Part shown: positions 52,874-62,175 of the stretch, piece by piece | How positions within the stretch are numbered: position 1 is the stretch's first letter | Layout: each line of letters begins with the position of its first letter | Assembly: GCA_014874475.1 (NCBI GenBank) | Contig: JADBJJ010000026.1 | Location: forward strand, 124,001 to 188,000 | Length of the DNA stretch: 64,000 nucleotides | Source of the DNA: Chloroflexota bacterium | GTDB taxonomy: Bacteria; Chloroflexota; Anaerolineae; B4-G1; DUEL01 | Reading direction: 5' to 3' | Made by a program: the position numbers and the translations under genes | Notes under the pieces: model-generated | What the model saw: the letters and a program-made list of their open reading frames with translations, nothing else | What the model was told of the DNA's origin: nothing | Database searches by the model: none

Positions 52874-54736
52874 ATGGACGGTAACCCACCCGCAGGGCAT
52901 CATCAGGCCAACAGATACCTCTGGCTTTTCTTAGCCGGAGCCTGCCTGGTGGCGTTTGCTCTCCGGATGTACCAACTGGCAGTCCCGGCCCTGCGCTGGG
53001 ATGAAGGCTGGACGATTGCCCACGGCACTCTGCCCTGGCCCGAGGTGGTCCGGATTGCCGCCCTGGAGTGGCATCCGCCGCTGTTTTATATTTTTTATAA
53101 ACTCTGGCAGTCGCTGGTCGGGGTGAATGCTTTCGCCGCGCGCTACCTGGCCGTTCTGGCCGGGGTGATCATCGTTCCCTTGACGTATGTCGCCGCAATT
53201 GCCTGGGCATCCGACCGGCGGGTCGCGGCCATCGCCGCCCTCTGCAACGCAGCGCTCCCCCTTCTGGTCTACTACGGACAGGTCAACCGCATGTACGCCT
53301 GGACCCCGGTAGGCGTCCTGCTGGCGACCTGGGCGCTCCTGCGGGCCACGGAAAGGAGGAGCGGGGCCTGGACATTGGGAGCGGGCATCGCCACTGCTTT
53401 TGCCCTGTATCTCCTGTACTACACCGTCTGGCCCCTGGCGGCTCTCTACCTGTATGTCCTGCTCGCTCGCCCGCGCGCCTGGCGGACTACGCTGATGGCC
53501 GCTGGAATTGCGCTCTTTCTCTTCGCCCCCTGGCTGGTCTACGCGTCCGGGACCCTGCAGCACCGCATCCAATCCGGCCCCGTGCTCCCTTCCCTGCGCA
53601 ACGCGCTGGAGTTTGTCGGCCCCTCCGTCTTCGGGCTGGTCTTCGCCTATGGGCGAGGATGGACGGCCGTCGGCGTGATGGGAGGGGTGCTGCTGGCCGG
53701 GCTCCTGCTGGCCCCCCGACATCAGTGGCCCCGCATGCTCCTCCCGGCTCTGGGTATCGCCATCGCTGTCATAGGCGTCTCCTACGGCGCTCAGGCCGTC
53801 CGCTTCTTTGCTGTCCGTCACTTCGTCCCCGTCGCGTCGTTCCTGGGGATGGCTCTGGCCTGGGCATTGGCGCAATTTCACCGTCGGAGTGGGTGGCTGC
53901 TGGCTCTGGCCCTCGTAATTCTGGTAGTCACCTTCTGGCCCGTCCGGACGGACGTCTACGCGAAGATGCTGGAGGTTGTGGACCCCTTTGACCCTGCCGC
54001 CGACTGGCGGTATCTCTCCCCGCTCCTCCGGCCCGATGACCTGGTGTTCTTTAACAACCTGGCAAAGGCCGGATGGTACGAAGCAAGCCGGGCGGGCCAG
54101 GGAGCGCCCTGGTCATACACGCTGGCATGGGAGCCCATCGTAGAGCCGATGCCCGTCATCGCGGAGCGGGTGGAGGCGGCGATGGAGAACCACTCCCGCC
54201 TGTGGTTTGTCCTGTATAAGGGAACCCTCGGAGCGAACAATGACCTGCGGGCCTGGCTGGACGCGCATCCCCGGCTGTATCCGATGTGGGAAGGTTGGGC
54301 CGGGGATACCCTGGTTCTGGGCTACGGAGTGCCTCATGGGCCGCTGGTGGAATCCCCTGCGCGGGGAGCCCTGGTGGACGGGGCGATAGAACTGACCCGC
54401 GCCGGCTTTACGCCGGTCGCGGAGTCTATGGTGGCTGTTGAACTGACCTGGCTCGTTGAGGAACGCCCCTCTCGCTCCCTTAAAATATTCGTTCACTTGA
54501 TGTCTGCAGACGGCCAACTGGTCGCTCAGCACGATGTTCGCCCGCCCGAATCCTGCGGGGCATCCGCTGGGGAGCCCTGTACCGACCGTCACGGGGTCGC
54601 GCTCCCGGCAGATGCCCAGGGCCCCCTGACTATCCGGGTCGGCCTCTACGATGAGGAGACGGGTGAGCGGATGAGGTGGGACAATGGGGGTGATTTTTTG
54701 ACCCTGGGGCAGGTCAGGATTGGGAGTGAGGAATAA
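52874..54736 (+). CDS. GT39/ArnT-like membrane glycosyltransferase
   Basis: The 620-residue product has about ten transmembrane helices in residues 17-370 and a catalytic-loop signature after the first helix (ALRWDEGWT), typical of GT-C enzymes that take sugars from polyprenyl phosphate. A second loop ALEWHPPLFYIFYKLW (about 63-78) also matches the family. Residues 470-615 form a soluble beta domain. It probably glycosylates envelope lipids, polysaccharide or the neighbouring surface proteins. No classical ribosome site is visible. Confidence 0.85.
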   Translation: MDGNPPAGHHQANRYLWLFLAGACLVAFALRMYQLAVPALRWDEGWTIAHGTLPWPEVVRIAALEWHPPLFYIFYKLWQSLVGVNAFAARYLAVLAGVIIVPLTYVAAIAWASDRRVAAIAALCNAALPLLVYYGQVNRMYAWTPVGVLLATWALLRATERRSGAWTLGAGIATAFALYLLYYTVWPLAALYLYVLLARPRAWRTTLMAAGIALFLFAPWLVYASGTLQHRIQSGPVLPSLRNALEFVGPSVFGLVFAYGRGWTAVGVMGGVLLAGLLLAPRHQWPRMLLPALGIAIAVIGVSYGAQAVRFFAVRHFVPVASFLGMALAWALAQFHRRSGWLLALALVILVVTFWPVRTDVYAKMLEVVDPFDPAADWRYLSPLLRPDDLVFFNNLAKAGWYEASRAGQGAPWSYTLAWEPIVEPMPVIAERVEAAMENHSRLWFVLYKGTLGANNDLRAWLDAHPRLYPMWEGWAGDTLVLGYGVPHGPLVESPARGALVDGAIELTRAGFTPVAESMVAVELTWLVEERPSRSLKIFVHLMSADGQLVAQHDVRPPESCGASAGEPCTDRHGVALPADAQGPLTIRVGLYDEETGERMRWDNGGDFLTLGQVRIGSEE

Positions 54737-54755
54737 CGGAACTCCGGGAACCAAC

Positions 54756-54783
54756 TTGCCTCCTGCTCCGACCATGTTATAAT
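54756..54783 (+). promoter_or_regulatory. Promoter for the LysM surface protein gene
   Basis: TTGCCT and TATAAT are separated by 16 bases, 52 bases before the ATG. It is nearly identical in layout to the promoter at 51059-51086. Confidence 0.8.
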
Positions 54784-54835
54784 CACCGGCATATAGCAAC
54801 ACTGGCAAAAATCTGTTATTAAGGAGATGTGGTTT

Positions 54836-56374
54836 ATGAAATACCTGCGCATTGGTTGGATCGCCATGGCCGCGCTTCTTCTGTTGGGTCTCCAGCGGCC
54901 AGTCTACAGTCAGGAAGGCCCCAACCTGCTGCGAAACGGGGACTTTGAAGAAGGGGGGCCGGGCCAGGCCTGGCCTTTCCAGGACGGCATTCCGGAAGTA
55001 CAGGTCGCCCCGGGATGGCGAGCCTTTTATCTGGACAATCCTCCACCCTATGCGGTGGCGCCCAACTATTGTGGAGGGGATGTCCGTTGTGCCTGGGGAC
55101 GACCGGAATTCCGGGGCGTCGCCACCTACGAATTTGCTAACCGGGTCCGTTCCGGGCAACTTTCTCAGAAGTACTTCTCCTGGAACCGGCAGCACGAGGC
55201 GGGGCTTTACCAACAGGTGAGCGGTATCCAGCCGGGTACCCGCCTGCGCTTCAGCGTCTGGATTCAAACCTGGTCCTGCAAGCCGGCCTCCTCAGAGACC
55301 TGGAACATCTGCCCGACTGGCGACCGGTCCAACAACCCGGCCCCCATGCATATCTGGGTCGGCATTGACCCCACCGGCGGCACGAATTGGGCCGCTCCGA
55401 CGGTCGTCCGCTCCCCGGAGGGGGATGCCTGGGATAACTGGACGCTGTTCCAGGTAGAGGCAGTGGCCCAATCAGATAAAGTCACCGTCTTCATCCACTC
55501 CCGCGCCGACTGGACGGACGTCGAGCCCCGCATCAACAACGACGTCTACATTGACGACGCCAGTTTGGTGGCGCTGGGGCGGGCCACACCGACCCCTCTG
55601 CCCCCGCCGCCGACGTCTGCCTCTACTCCCACGGCGGCACAGCAGCCATCCTGGACGCCTGCTCCCCAACCAACGCCCCGACCGGACGGCTGCCGGGTCC
55701 ACATCGTCCAGTCCGGGGACACTCTCTTCGGCATCGCCCTGCAATACGGCATCCCATTGGAGGACCTGGAGCGGCTCAACGCCGGTTCGCTGGGGCCCAA
55801 TAAAATGATATTTGTCGGGCAGGAAATCGTCCTTTCCTGTCCCACCGCCACTCCCACACCGGCAGCCACGCCCACGCCGGAGGCCACCCCGACGCCCCAG
55901 AGCGGTCAGGTCTGCGTCCTGGCCTTCCATGACCGCAACGGTGACGGCGTCCGGCAGCCAGAGACGGAGGAACTGCTCCCCAACGCCGTCATCGTTCTCA
56001 GCAATGCCGGTGGGCTTGTAGGACAGTATACTACCGATGGCATCAGCGAGCCCTACTGCTTCCCCGGCCTCCAGCCGGATGCGTACCAGGTTGCTGCCCA
56101 GCCTCCGGCCGGGTACGGCGTTAACGGACCGGCCCAACTGGCACTGGCGCTGGCTCCCGGTGGGCAACTGGAGGCCGCTGTTCCTCTGCAAAGAGGCGCA
56201 TCTACCGGCGTCACGCCGGCGGTTGTCCTGCCTACGGTGGCATCCGAAGAATCCTCTGCCGCCCGGCCCTCTATTTGGCCCCAGGTCTTGCGGTGGGGGG
56301 CCCGTATTGGCGGCATCCTGCTGGTGATCCTCGCAGTTCTGATACCAGTGCGGTGGCTGCTTTCTAGACGATAG
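54836..56374 (+). CDS. Anchored surface protein with LysM and SdrD-B-like domains
   Basis: This 512-residue protein has a signal peptide (about 1-26) and a jelly-roll domain like that of the protein at 51126 (NLLRNGDFEEGG, TRLRFSVWIQTW). A LysM module follows at about 285-338 (HIVQSGDTLFGIALQYGI...GQEIVLSC), which binds peptidoglycan-like glycans. Next come an SdrD-B-like module (VLAFHDRNGDG) and a C-terminal VVLPTVASEE stalk, transmembrane helix and SRR end. It is a paralogue in which LysM takes the place of the Ig domain. GGAG lies upstream. The GH-like genes follow closely. Confidence 0.82.
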   Translation: MKYLRIGWIAMAALLLLGLQRPVYSQEGPNLLRNGDFEEGGPGQAWPFQDGIPEVQVAPGWRAFYLDNPPPYAVAPNYCGGDVRCAWGRPEFRGVATYEFANRVRSGQLSQKYFSWNRQHEAGLYQQVSGIQPGTRLRFSVWIQTWSCKPASSETWNICPTGDRSNNPAPMHIWVGIDPTGGTNWAAPTVVRSPEGDAWDNWTLFQVEAVAQSDKVTVFIHSRADWTDVEPRINNDVYIDDASLVALGRATPTPLPPPPTSASTPTAAQQPSWTPAPQPTPRPDGCRVHIVQSGDTLFGIALQYGIPLEDLERLNAGSLGPNKMIFVGQEIVLSCPTATPTPAATPTPEATPTPQSGQVCVLAFHDRNGDGVRQPETEELLPNAVIVLSNAGGLVGQYTTDGISEPYCFPGLQPDAYQVAAQPPAGYGVNGPAQLALALAPGGQLEAAVPLQRGASTGVTPAVVLPTVASEESSAARPSIWPQVLRWGARIGGILLVILAVLIPVRWLLSRR

Positions 56375-56435
56375 GTTTTCGGAGTGCGCAACGCGCGGAG
56401 CGTGAAGCGTGAAACGTGAAACGGAGGTAGTGTCA

Positions 56436-59400
56436 ATGGGAGCGAACGACGTAGCGACCAGGAATCCGAAGCCCTCTGCCCTGCAACGGGTCGTCAGCCA
56501 CTTCCGGGAGTTCGGACAGTGGCTGGCGGCTGGCAATTGGATCTATGGCGCCATTGCTTTCCTGGTCATCGGAGCGCTGATTCTGCCGCCCATCTCTTTA
56601 CCACAGCGACTGCACATTACCGGGTACACGCGCCTCGGCGCGAAAAACCCATCCGTTTCCCACCCCGACGGCCTCACCGTCGGCGTCAACCCGGAGGAGA
56701 ATGTCTCCCTACGGGTCCGGCTGGATTCGGTACCCCAGGCCATATTCCTGGAAGGCTCCGCTGGAGCCGACCTGAAGGCGGCCCTGGCGGCCATCCCGCC
56801 CGTCCTCCAGGTCAAGAGCCCCCTCTACCGCATTCAGACCGGTTCCCGCACGGCCGGACCGGCGACGGTGGAGGTCGTCATCCCCAACGATGCCGAGCCC
56901 TGGGAGGCGCTGGACCTCTACACCTGGACCGGCGCGACCTGGGAGTGGGTCGGCGGGACGCTGGACCGGGAGCGGGAGGTGCTCATTGCTTATGTGGACC
57001 GTCTCCCCTCTTCGGTGGTGGTGATGCAGACGTTGCCGGTGGTTCCGGCTATCGGTACGGTGGCCCAGGGCGAGGCGGTGAGCGGCCCGGCGGCGGGTCT
57101 CCTCACCCAGGTGATGCTCCCCGGCCTCTACCTGGGCGCGGATGGAACGCTCATTGGCCGGCCCCCGACCCTTCCCTCTGGCAGCCCAGAGGCCTTGTTG
57201 CTGGTGGGTAACCGCCCGGCCGGTCAGCCCCTGAATCGGGTCCTGCTGGAGGAGTTGCTCTCTAACCCCGACCTTCAGGCCCGCCACATTGCCGAGATTC
57301 TCTCCAAAGCCACAGGCTATGTCGGGGTCGCCCTGGATTATGAAGGAGTGATACCCGAGCAACGGGAGGCGTTCTCGGCCTTTGTCGCTGCGCTGGCCGA
57401 CGCGCTGCACGCTCAGGGGCTGCGCCTGGAGGTAATGGTGCCGGCCCCGTCCCGTACCGACTCCGGCTGGGATCCCGGTGGCTACGATTGGGCCGCGTTG
57501 GGCCGCGCGGCTGATGCCCTGATCTTCCCTCTGCCCGCTGACCCTGCCGCCTACACGGAAGGAGGCACGGTTCCAGCCCTGCTGGAGTGGGCTGTGGGGC
57601 AGGTGGGCCGCTACAAATTGCGCGCCGCCGTCTCTTCCCTCAGCGCCGACTCCGGCGCCGACGGGGTCCGCTACGTAGGCCTGGAGGAGGCCTTGGCCCC
57701 CTTCGGTCAGGTCCAGCCCCCCGCCGAATCCTCTCTCCAGCCCGGGCAAGAGGTAGTTTTCACCCTGGTTGGTCAGGTGACCAGTATCACCCCGATGGAG
57801 TCGGTCGGTACCTACGCCATTGCCTACAAGACGGAGCAGGGGGAGGGGCGCACTGTCTGGCTGGGCACTCCGTCGTTCCTGGCCCGCAAACTGGACTGGG
57901 CTCTCCGTTACCACCTGGGCGGCGTCGTCGTCCACGACCTGGTGAGCGCTGGGAACATGTCCGGCGTGGCTGAGGCGGTGGACGGATACCGGGTGGCGGC
58001 AGGCCTGCCCCAGCCGACCGCGCTGGAGGTGGTCTGGAAGGTGGAGGGCTCCCAGACCGCTGAGGAGCGAGTCACCCTGAGCCAGCCAGAGTTCCGCTGG
58101 AAGGCCCCGGAGACGGCGGGAACCTACACCATCTCGGCGGCAATTGCCGGGGTGAACCGGGGCTCTGTACAGGTGAACGTCGCTGCGCCCACCCCGGTGC
58201 CGACGCCCACTCCTGCCTCCACCGCTGCGACGGCCGCAACGACGACGGCCCCGGCTTGTATGCAGGCCGCGTTTGTGACTGATGTGACTGTGCCGGACGG
58301 CACGAAGTTCAATAACAACGAGACCTTCAAGAAGACCTGGCGGCTGCGCAACAGCGGCACTTGCGACTGGCCCCAGGACACCATCCTGGTCTTCGCCAGC
58401 GGCGAGAAGATGGGCGGGCCGGATAGTGTCCCTGTGGGCGCCGTCAAAGCCGGCACGACGGTGGACATCAGCGTGGACCTGAAGGCTCCGGCCAACCCGG
58501 GCCGTTATACCGGCATCTGGTACGTGAAGGCCAGCGGCGCCAAAATTCCCGGCAGCGATGTCTCCGTCGTCATTCAGGCCGGGGAGGTCGCGCCGGCGCC
58601 GGCCCCGGGGGCGCGGGGCAATTTTGAACTGGGCGGCCACGTGGCCAACTTCAGTTTACCCTATGCCAGCCAGATGCGCTACGCCGGAATGAACTGGGTG
58701 AAGACGCAGATTCGCTATCCGGCCGACGCTTCTGGCGTCATCGCCGCAGCCCATGCGGCCGGCTTCAAGATTCAGGTCAGCGCGCTGGGTCCAGCCAATA
58801 TGACGGGTCAGCCCGGCTTTGAGCAGGAAATTGCCCGGTGGGTCGCCGGGATGGCGGCCGCGGGCGCCGATGCCATTGAGGTCTGGAACGAGCCGAACAT
58901 TGACCGGGAGTGGCAGAACGGACTGATCCATCCGGCCAACTACACCAAACTGCTGTGTGCGTCCTATCAGGCCATCAAGGCGGCCAACCCCGGCACTGCG
59001 GTCATCAGTGCCGCGCCGGCCCCGACCGGCTACTTTGGCGGCTGCCATCCTCACGGCTGCGATGATAAGCCCTGGCTGGAAGGGATGTACGTGGCTGGCG
59101 CGGCGAACTGTATGGACTACATCGGCGCGCACCACAACGCTGGGGCGACTCCTCCATCGGCTCGCAGCGGCCATCCCGCCGATCGCGGCGACCGCCATCA
59201 CTCCTGGTACTTCCTGCCGCAGACCGAACTCTACTACAACATCTTCCGGGGCACCCGCCAACTCTTTTACACCGAGTTGGGCTTTGCCTCGCAGGAAGGA
59301 GTGGAACCCTTCCCCGACAACTTCTGGTGGGGCCGGGAGACGGATAACAGCGAGCAGGCTGCCTGGCTGGCGGAGTCGGTACGGCTGAGCATTCAGACCG

Positions 59401-59543
59401 GAATGGTGCGCTGCATTATCGTCTGGAATGTGGACTTTCTGCAGCCCATCCCGGGTGACCCGCAGAACGGCTACGCTATCATCCGGCCTGGTGGCAGCTG
59501 TCCGGCCTGCGACGCGTTGCACGCAGTGCTGGGAAGCCGGTAA
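56436..59543 (+). CDS. GH18-like/NBR1-Ig/clan-A glycosidase-like multidomain protein
   Basis: This 1035-residue protein has a transmembrane anchor (about 38-58) and a GH18-like barrel (about 190-510) with VGVALDYEGV near 300, where the family acid is in a DxxDxDxE-like strand, here ALDYE. An NBR1-type Ig domain follows (about 600-710, KTWRLRNSGTCDW, GGPDS). The C-terminal barrel (about 725-1035) is clan-A-like, with EVWNEPN (acid/base Glu) and YTELGFAS (nucleophile Glu). ATG at 56436 follows GGAGGT; a longer GTG start is rejected. It may hydrolyse or bind polysaccharide at the cell surface. The two barrels in one chain are unusual. Confidence 0.72.
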   Translation: MGANDVATRNPKPSALQRVVSHFREFGQWLAAGNWIYGAIAFLVIGALILPPISLPQRLHITGYTRLGAKNPSVSHPDGLTVGVNPEENVSLRVRLDSVPQAIFLEGSAGADLKAALAAIPPVLQVKSPLYRIQTGSRTAGPATVEVVIPNDAEPWEALDLYTWTGATWEWVGGTLDREREVLIAYVDRLPSSVVVMQTLPVVPAIGTVAQGEAVSGPAAGLLTQVMLPGLYLGADGTLIGRPPTLPSGSPEALLLVGNRPAGQPLNRVLLEELLSNPDLQARHIAEILSKATGYVGVALDYEGVIPEQREAFSAFVAALADALHAQGLRLEVMVPAPSRTDSGWDPGGYDWAALGRAADALIFPLPADPAAYTEGGTVPALLEWAVGQVGRYKLRAAVSSLSADSGADGVRYVGLEEALAPFGQVQPPAESSLQPGQEVVFTLVGQVTSITPMESVGTYAIAYKTEQGEGRTVWLGTPSFLARKLDWALRYHLGGVVVHDLVSAGNMSGVAEAVDGYRVAAGLPQPTALEVVWKVEGSQTAEERVTLSQPEFRWKAPETAGTYTISAAIAGVNRGSVQVNVAAPTPVPTPTPASTAATAATTTAPACMQAAFVTDVTVPDGTKFNNNETFKKTWRLRNSGTCDWPQDTILVFASGEKMGGPDSVPVGAVKAGTTVDISVDLKAPANPGRYTGIWYVKASGAKIPGSDVSVVIQAGEVAPAPAPGARGNFELGGHVANFSLPYASQMRYAGMNWVKTQIRYPADASGVIAAAHAAGFKIQVSALGPANMTGQPGFEQEIARWVAGMAAAGADAIEVWNEPNIDREWQNGLIHPANYTKLLCASYQAIKAANPGTAVISAAPAPTGYFGGCHPHGCDDKPWLEGMYVAGAANCMDYIGAHHNAGATPPSARSGHPADRGDRHHSWYFLPQTELYYNIFRGTRQLFYTELGFASQEGVEPFPDNFWWGRETDNSEQAAWLAESVRLSIQTGMVRCIIVWNVDFLQPIPGDPQNGYAIIRPGGSCPACDALHAVLGSR

Positions 59544-59566
59544 TCCACTGCTGATCAGGAGGTTCT

Positions 59567-60889
59567 ATGTTCCAACCACGCTCCACGCGCGAGCGCCAGC
59601 AACTGATCTTCGGTATCGTTCTCTGGCTGATGGTCTTTCTGCTGGGGGTCTTCTGTCTCTGGTGGGGCTTCTTTGCCCCTCAGCCGGAGACGCCCCGGCC
59701 CGCTGCGGAAACCGCCATCCCTACGATGACCGCCTCCCCCGCTGGGGGCCTGCGACCCCTGGCCACTGTCACCCCATCCTCGGGCACCGGATCTCAGCCC
59801 ACTATCCCTCTGGACCAGGAAGTCTTCGGCTACGGTATTGCTGTCCATGCCGTCGTCGGCGACCCCAACTACACAATGGATGTGGTAAAGTCGCTGGGGT
59901 TGGGTTGGGTCAAACAGCAGGTCCGCTGGGACCTGGTGGAGCCCAGCCCGGGCCAGTACAACTGGGGGATGTACGACGGGGTGGTGGACGCCGCGAACAT
60001 GCGCGGCCTGCGGGTCATGCTCAGCGTGGTGCACGCGCCGGCCTGGAGCCATACCAGTTATGTGGACGACAACCCCGAGGGCGCCCCGCCGGATGACCTG
60101 ACCCTCTTCGCCGATTTCCTGGGTCGCCTGGTGGACCGCTACCGGGGCCGCATCCACGCCATAGAGGTCTGGAACGAGGAGAACCTGGACCGGGAATGGG
60201 ACACAGCGGAGGGCGTGAATCCGGCCCAGTATGTGGAGATGCTCCGCCTGGCCTATCAGGTCATCAAGAGCCGCGACCCCAACATTATCGTCATCAGCGG
60301 CGCGCTCTCGCCGGTGGGCGCCACAGCCACCGACCCCCAAAACCCCAACCGCATCATCTATATGGACGATTTCCAGTACTACCAGGAGATGATCGCCAAA
60401 GGATTCCTGAGTTATGCCGATTGCGTGGGCATCCACCACAACGGCTACAACATCCCCCCGGACATCGCCTGGGACGACCAAACCTACCAGGACCCCACCG
60501 CGAAGTTCCGGGGGTTCTGGGATAATCCCCACCCGTCCTGGTCCTTCCGCAGCACCCTCTGGCGCTACCGGGATGCTATCTCTGGGATGAAACCCCTCTG
60601 CGTGACCGAATTCGGCTGGGCTTCCTCCGAAGGGTTGGGGACGCCGTCGCCTGGCTTTGAGTTCGCGCTGGATAACACTCTCCAGGAGCAGGCTGACTAC
60701 ATCGTCCGCGCCTACCAGTTGATGCGCCAGTGGGGTTTTGTCCGCCTGGCCTTCCTCTGGAATCTGGACTACATCCAGAAGACGGGCCTGCCTCCCGAAA
60801 AGGACCCATACGGCCCATACAGCATCATAGACCCTCAAGGGGTCCCCCGTCCGGCCTTCGGAGCCATCATGAGCATGCCCAAACCATAG
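59567..60889 (+). CDS. Membrane-anchored clan-A glycoside-hydrolase-like protein
   Basis: The product (440 residues) has an N-terminal transmembrane helix (about 16-38), a Pro/Thr linker and a barrel from about 83. The acid/base region reads EVWNEENLDREW (Glu kept, the following Pro replaced by Glu) and the nucleophile region CVTEFGWASSEG. It is a paralogue of the C-terminal barrel of the upstream protein and of the gene downstream. AGGAGG is 7 bases before the ATG. It resembles GH39/GH5-type enzymes, but the substrate is unknown. Confidence 0.78.
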   Translation: MFQPRSTRERQQLIFGIVLWLMVFLLGVFCLWWGFFAPQPETPRPAAETAIPTMTASPAGGLRPLATVTPSSGTGSQPTIPLDQEVFGYGIAVHAVVGDPNYTMDVVKSLGLGWVKQQVRWDLVEPSPGQYNWGMYDGVVDAANMRGLRVMLSVVHAPAWSHTSYVDDNPEGAPPDDLTLFADFLGRLVDRYRGRIHAIEVWNEENLDREWDTAEGVNPAQYVEMLRLAYQVIKSRDPNIIVISGALSPVGATATDPQNPNRIIYMDDFQYYQEMIAKGFLSYADCVGIHHNGYNIPPDIAWDDQTYQDPTAKFRGFWDNPHPSWSFRSTLWRYRDAISGMKPLCVTEFGWASSEGLGTPSPGFEFALDNTLQEQADYIVRAYQLMRQWGFVRLAFLWNLDYIQKTGLPPEKDPYGPYSIIDPQGVPRPAFGAIMSMPKP

Positions 60890-60956
60890 CCAGCGGATGC
60901 AGGGAATAGAATAGACGTGGCGGCGAAACGGACGGACCTCCTGGAACGGGAAGCGT

Positions 60957-62144
60957 ATGCCTCCTGAACGGCGTCCGCTTCGGTTGTTCTTTTATCTCTT
61001 TCTGTCTCTCCTCTTGGCGCTGGGCATCGCTGGCTGGCTTCGTTTGGGGAGGCTATCCTCTCCTGCCCCTGCGACTCCAACCCCAACTCCGTTACCGCTT
61101 CCTACCCCTACCTCCTGGCCGCGCGTCCGGCTGGGGTCTCCTGAATACGGTATGGTCGCCTTCCTCTGGTGGCGGGAGGAGGTCGCCGACCGGGACCTCA
61201 ACCTGATCCGGGACGCCGGCTTCACCTGGGTTCGTCAGAACCTGCACTGGGTGGATGTGGAGTTGTACAAAGGGGGCTTTGACTGGCGCTACAGCGACCG
61301 CATCGTCCGGCAGGTCCAAGAGCGGGGTCTCAACCTGCTCTTCCGGTTGCACGGCCTGCCCCGTCCCGGTTGGGTCTCCCTGCCCGAAGACCCGACGCTG
61401 CCGGTGCCGGTGGAGGACTTCGCTGATTTCTGCGGCGCGGTCGCGGCTCGCTATCGGGGACAGGTGCGCGCCTACCAGGTCTGGAACGAACCCAACCTGG
61501 CCCGGGAGTGGGAGGCCCGGGCGCCGAACCCCGAGGGCTACGTCCGCCTGCTGCGGGCCTGCTACATCGCCATCAAGCAGGCCGACCCGGACGCGCTGGT
61601 CCTATCGGCCGGAATGGCGCCCACGGGCACGGAATTGCCCCTCGCGATGCCCGATATGGACTACTTCGCTGGAATGTACCAGGCGGGCGCGGCGCCGTAT
61701 TTTGACCTTCTGGGCGTCCATGCCCCCGGATTCGCCGCGCCGCCGGAGGTCTCCCCGGACGAGGCCGCCACCAACCCTGCCTACGGTGGCCAGCGCTTTT
61801 TTTGCTTCCGCCACACCGAGGATGTCCGGGAGATTATGGTCCGCTACGGCGATGGGGAAAAGCAGATTGCGATTACTGAGATGGGGTGGACCTCCGACCC
61901 TGTCAACCCCGAGTACTCGTGGTTTGCTGTCACTGAGGAGCAGAAAGCGGACTATCTGGTGCGGGCGTTTCGGTACGCGCGGGAGCACTGGCAGCCGTGG
62001 GTTGGCCCCATGTTTGTGCTGGCCATCGCCGACCACGACTGGACTCCCGATGAAGAGCAGTACTGGTGGGCCATCACTGAACCGGGCTGGCCGTTGACGG
62101 TCGTCCGTCCCGCCTATGAGGCGTTGAAAAATATGGAGAAGTAA
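60957..62144 (+). CDS. Membrane-anchored clan-A glycoside-hydrolase-like protein
   Basis: This 395-residue protein has one N-terminal helix (about 8-27), a TP-rich linker and a TIM-barrel-like domain with QVWNEPNLAREW (acid/base Glu) and IAITEMGWTSD (nucleophile Glu). It ends the series of three consecutive paralogous genes. A GGAACGGGAA string precedes the ATG as a weak ribosome site. It would face the outside. The series probably arose by tandem duplication. Confidence 0.78.
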   Translation: MPPERRPLRLFFYLFLSLLLALGIAGWLRLGRLSSPAPATPTPTPLPLPTPTSWPRVRLGSPEYGMVAFLWWREEVADRDLNLIRDAGFTWVRQNLHWVDVELYKGGFDWRYSDRIVRQVQERGLNLLFRLHGLPRPGWVSLPEDPTLPVPVEDFADFCGAVAARYRGQVRAYQVWNEPNLAREWEARAPNPEGYVRLLRACYIAIKQADPDALVLSAGMAPTGTELPLAMPDMDYFAGMYQAGAAPYFDLLGVHAPGFAAPPEVSPDEAATNPAYGGQRFFCFRHTEDVREIMVRYGDGEKQIAITEMGWTSDPVNPEYSWFAVTEEQKADYLVRAFRYAREHWQPWVGPMFVLAIADHDWTPDEEQYWWAITEPGWPLTVVRPAYEALKNMEK

Positions 62145-62175
62145 ACGCGCAGTTTCCCCTTTGTTGATCTGTCCT

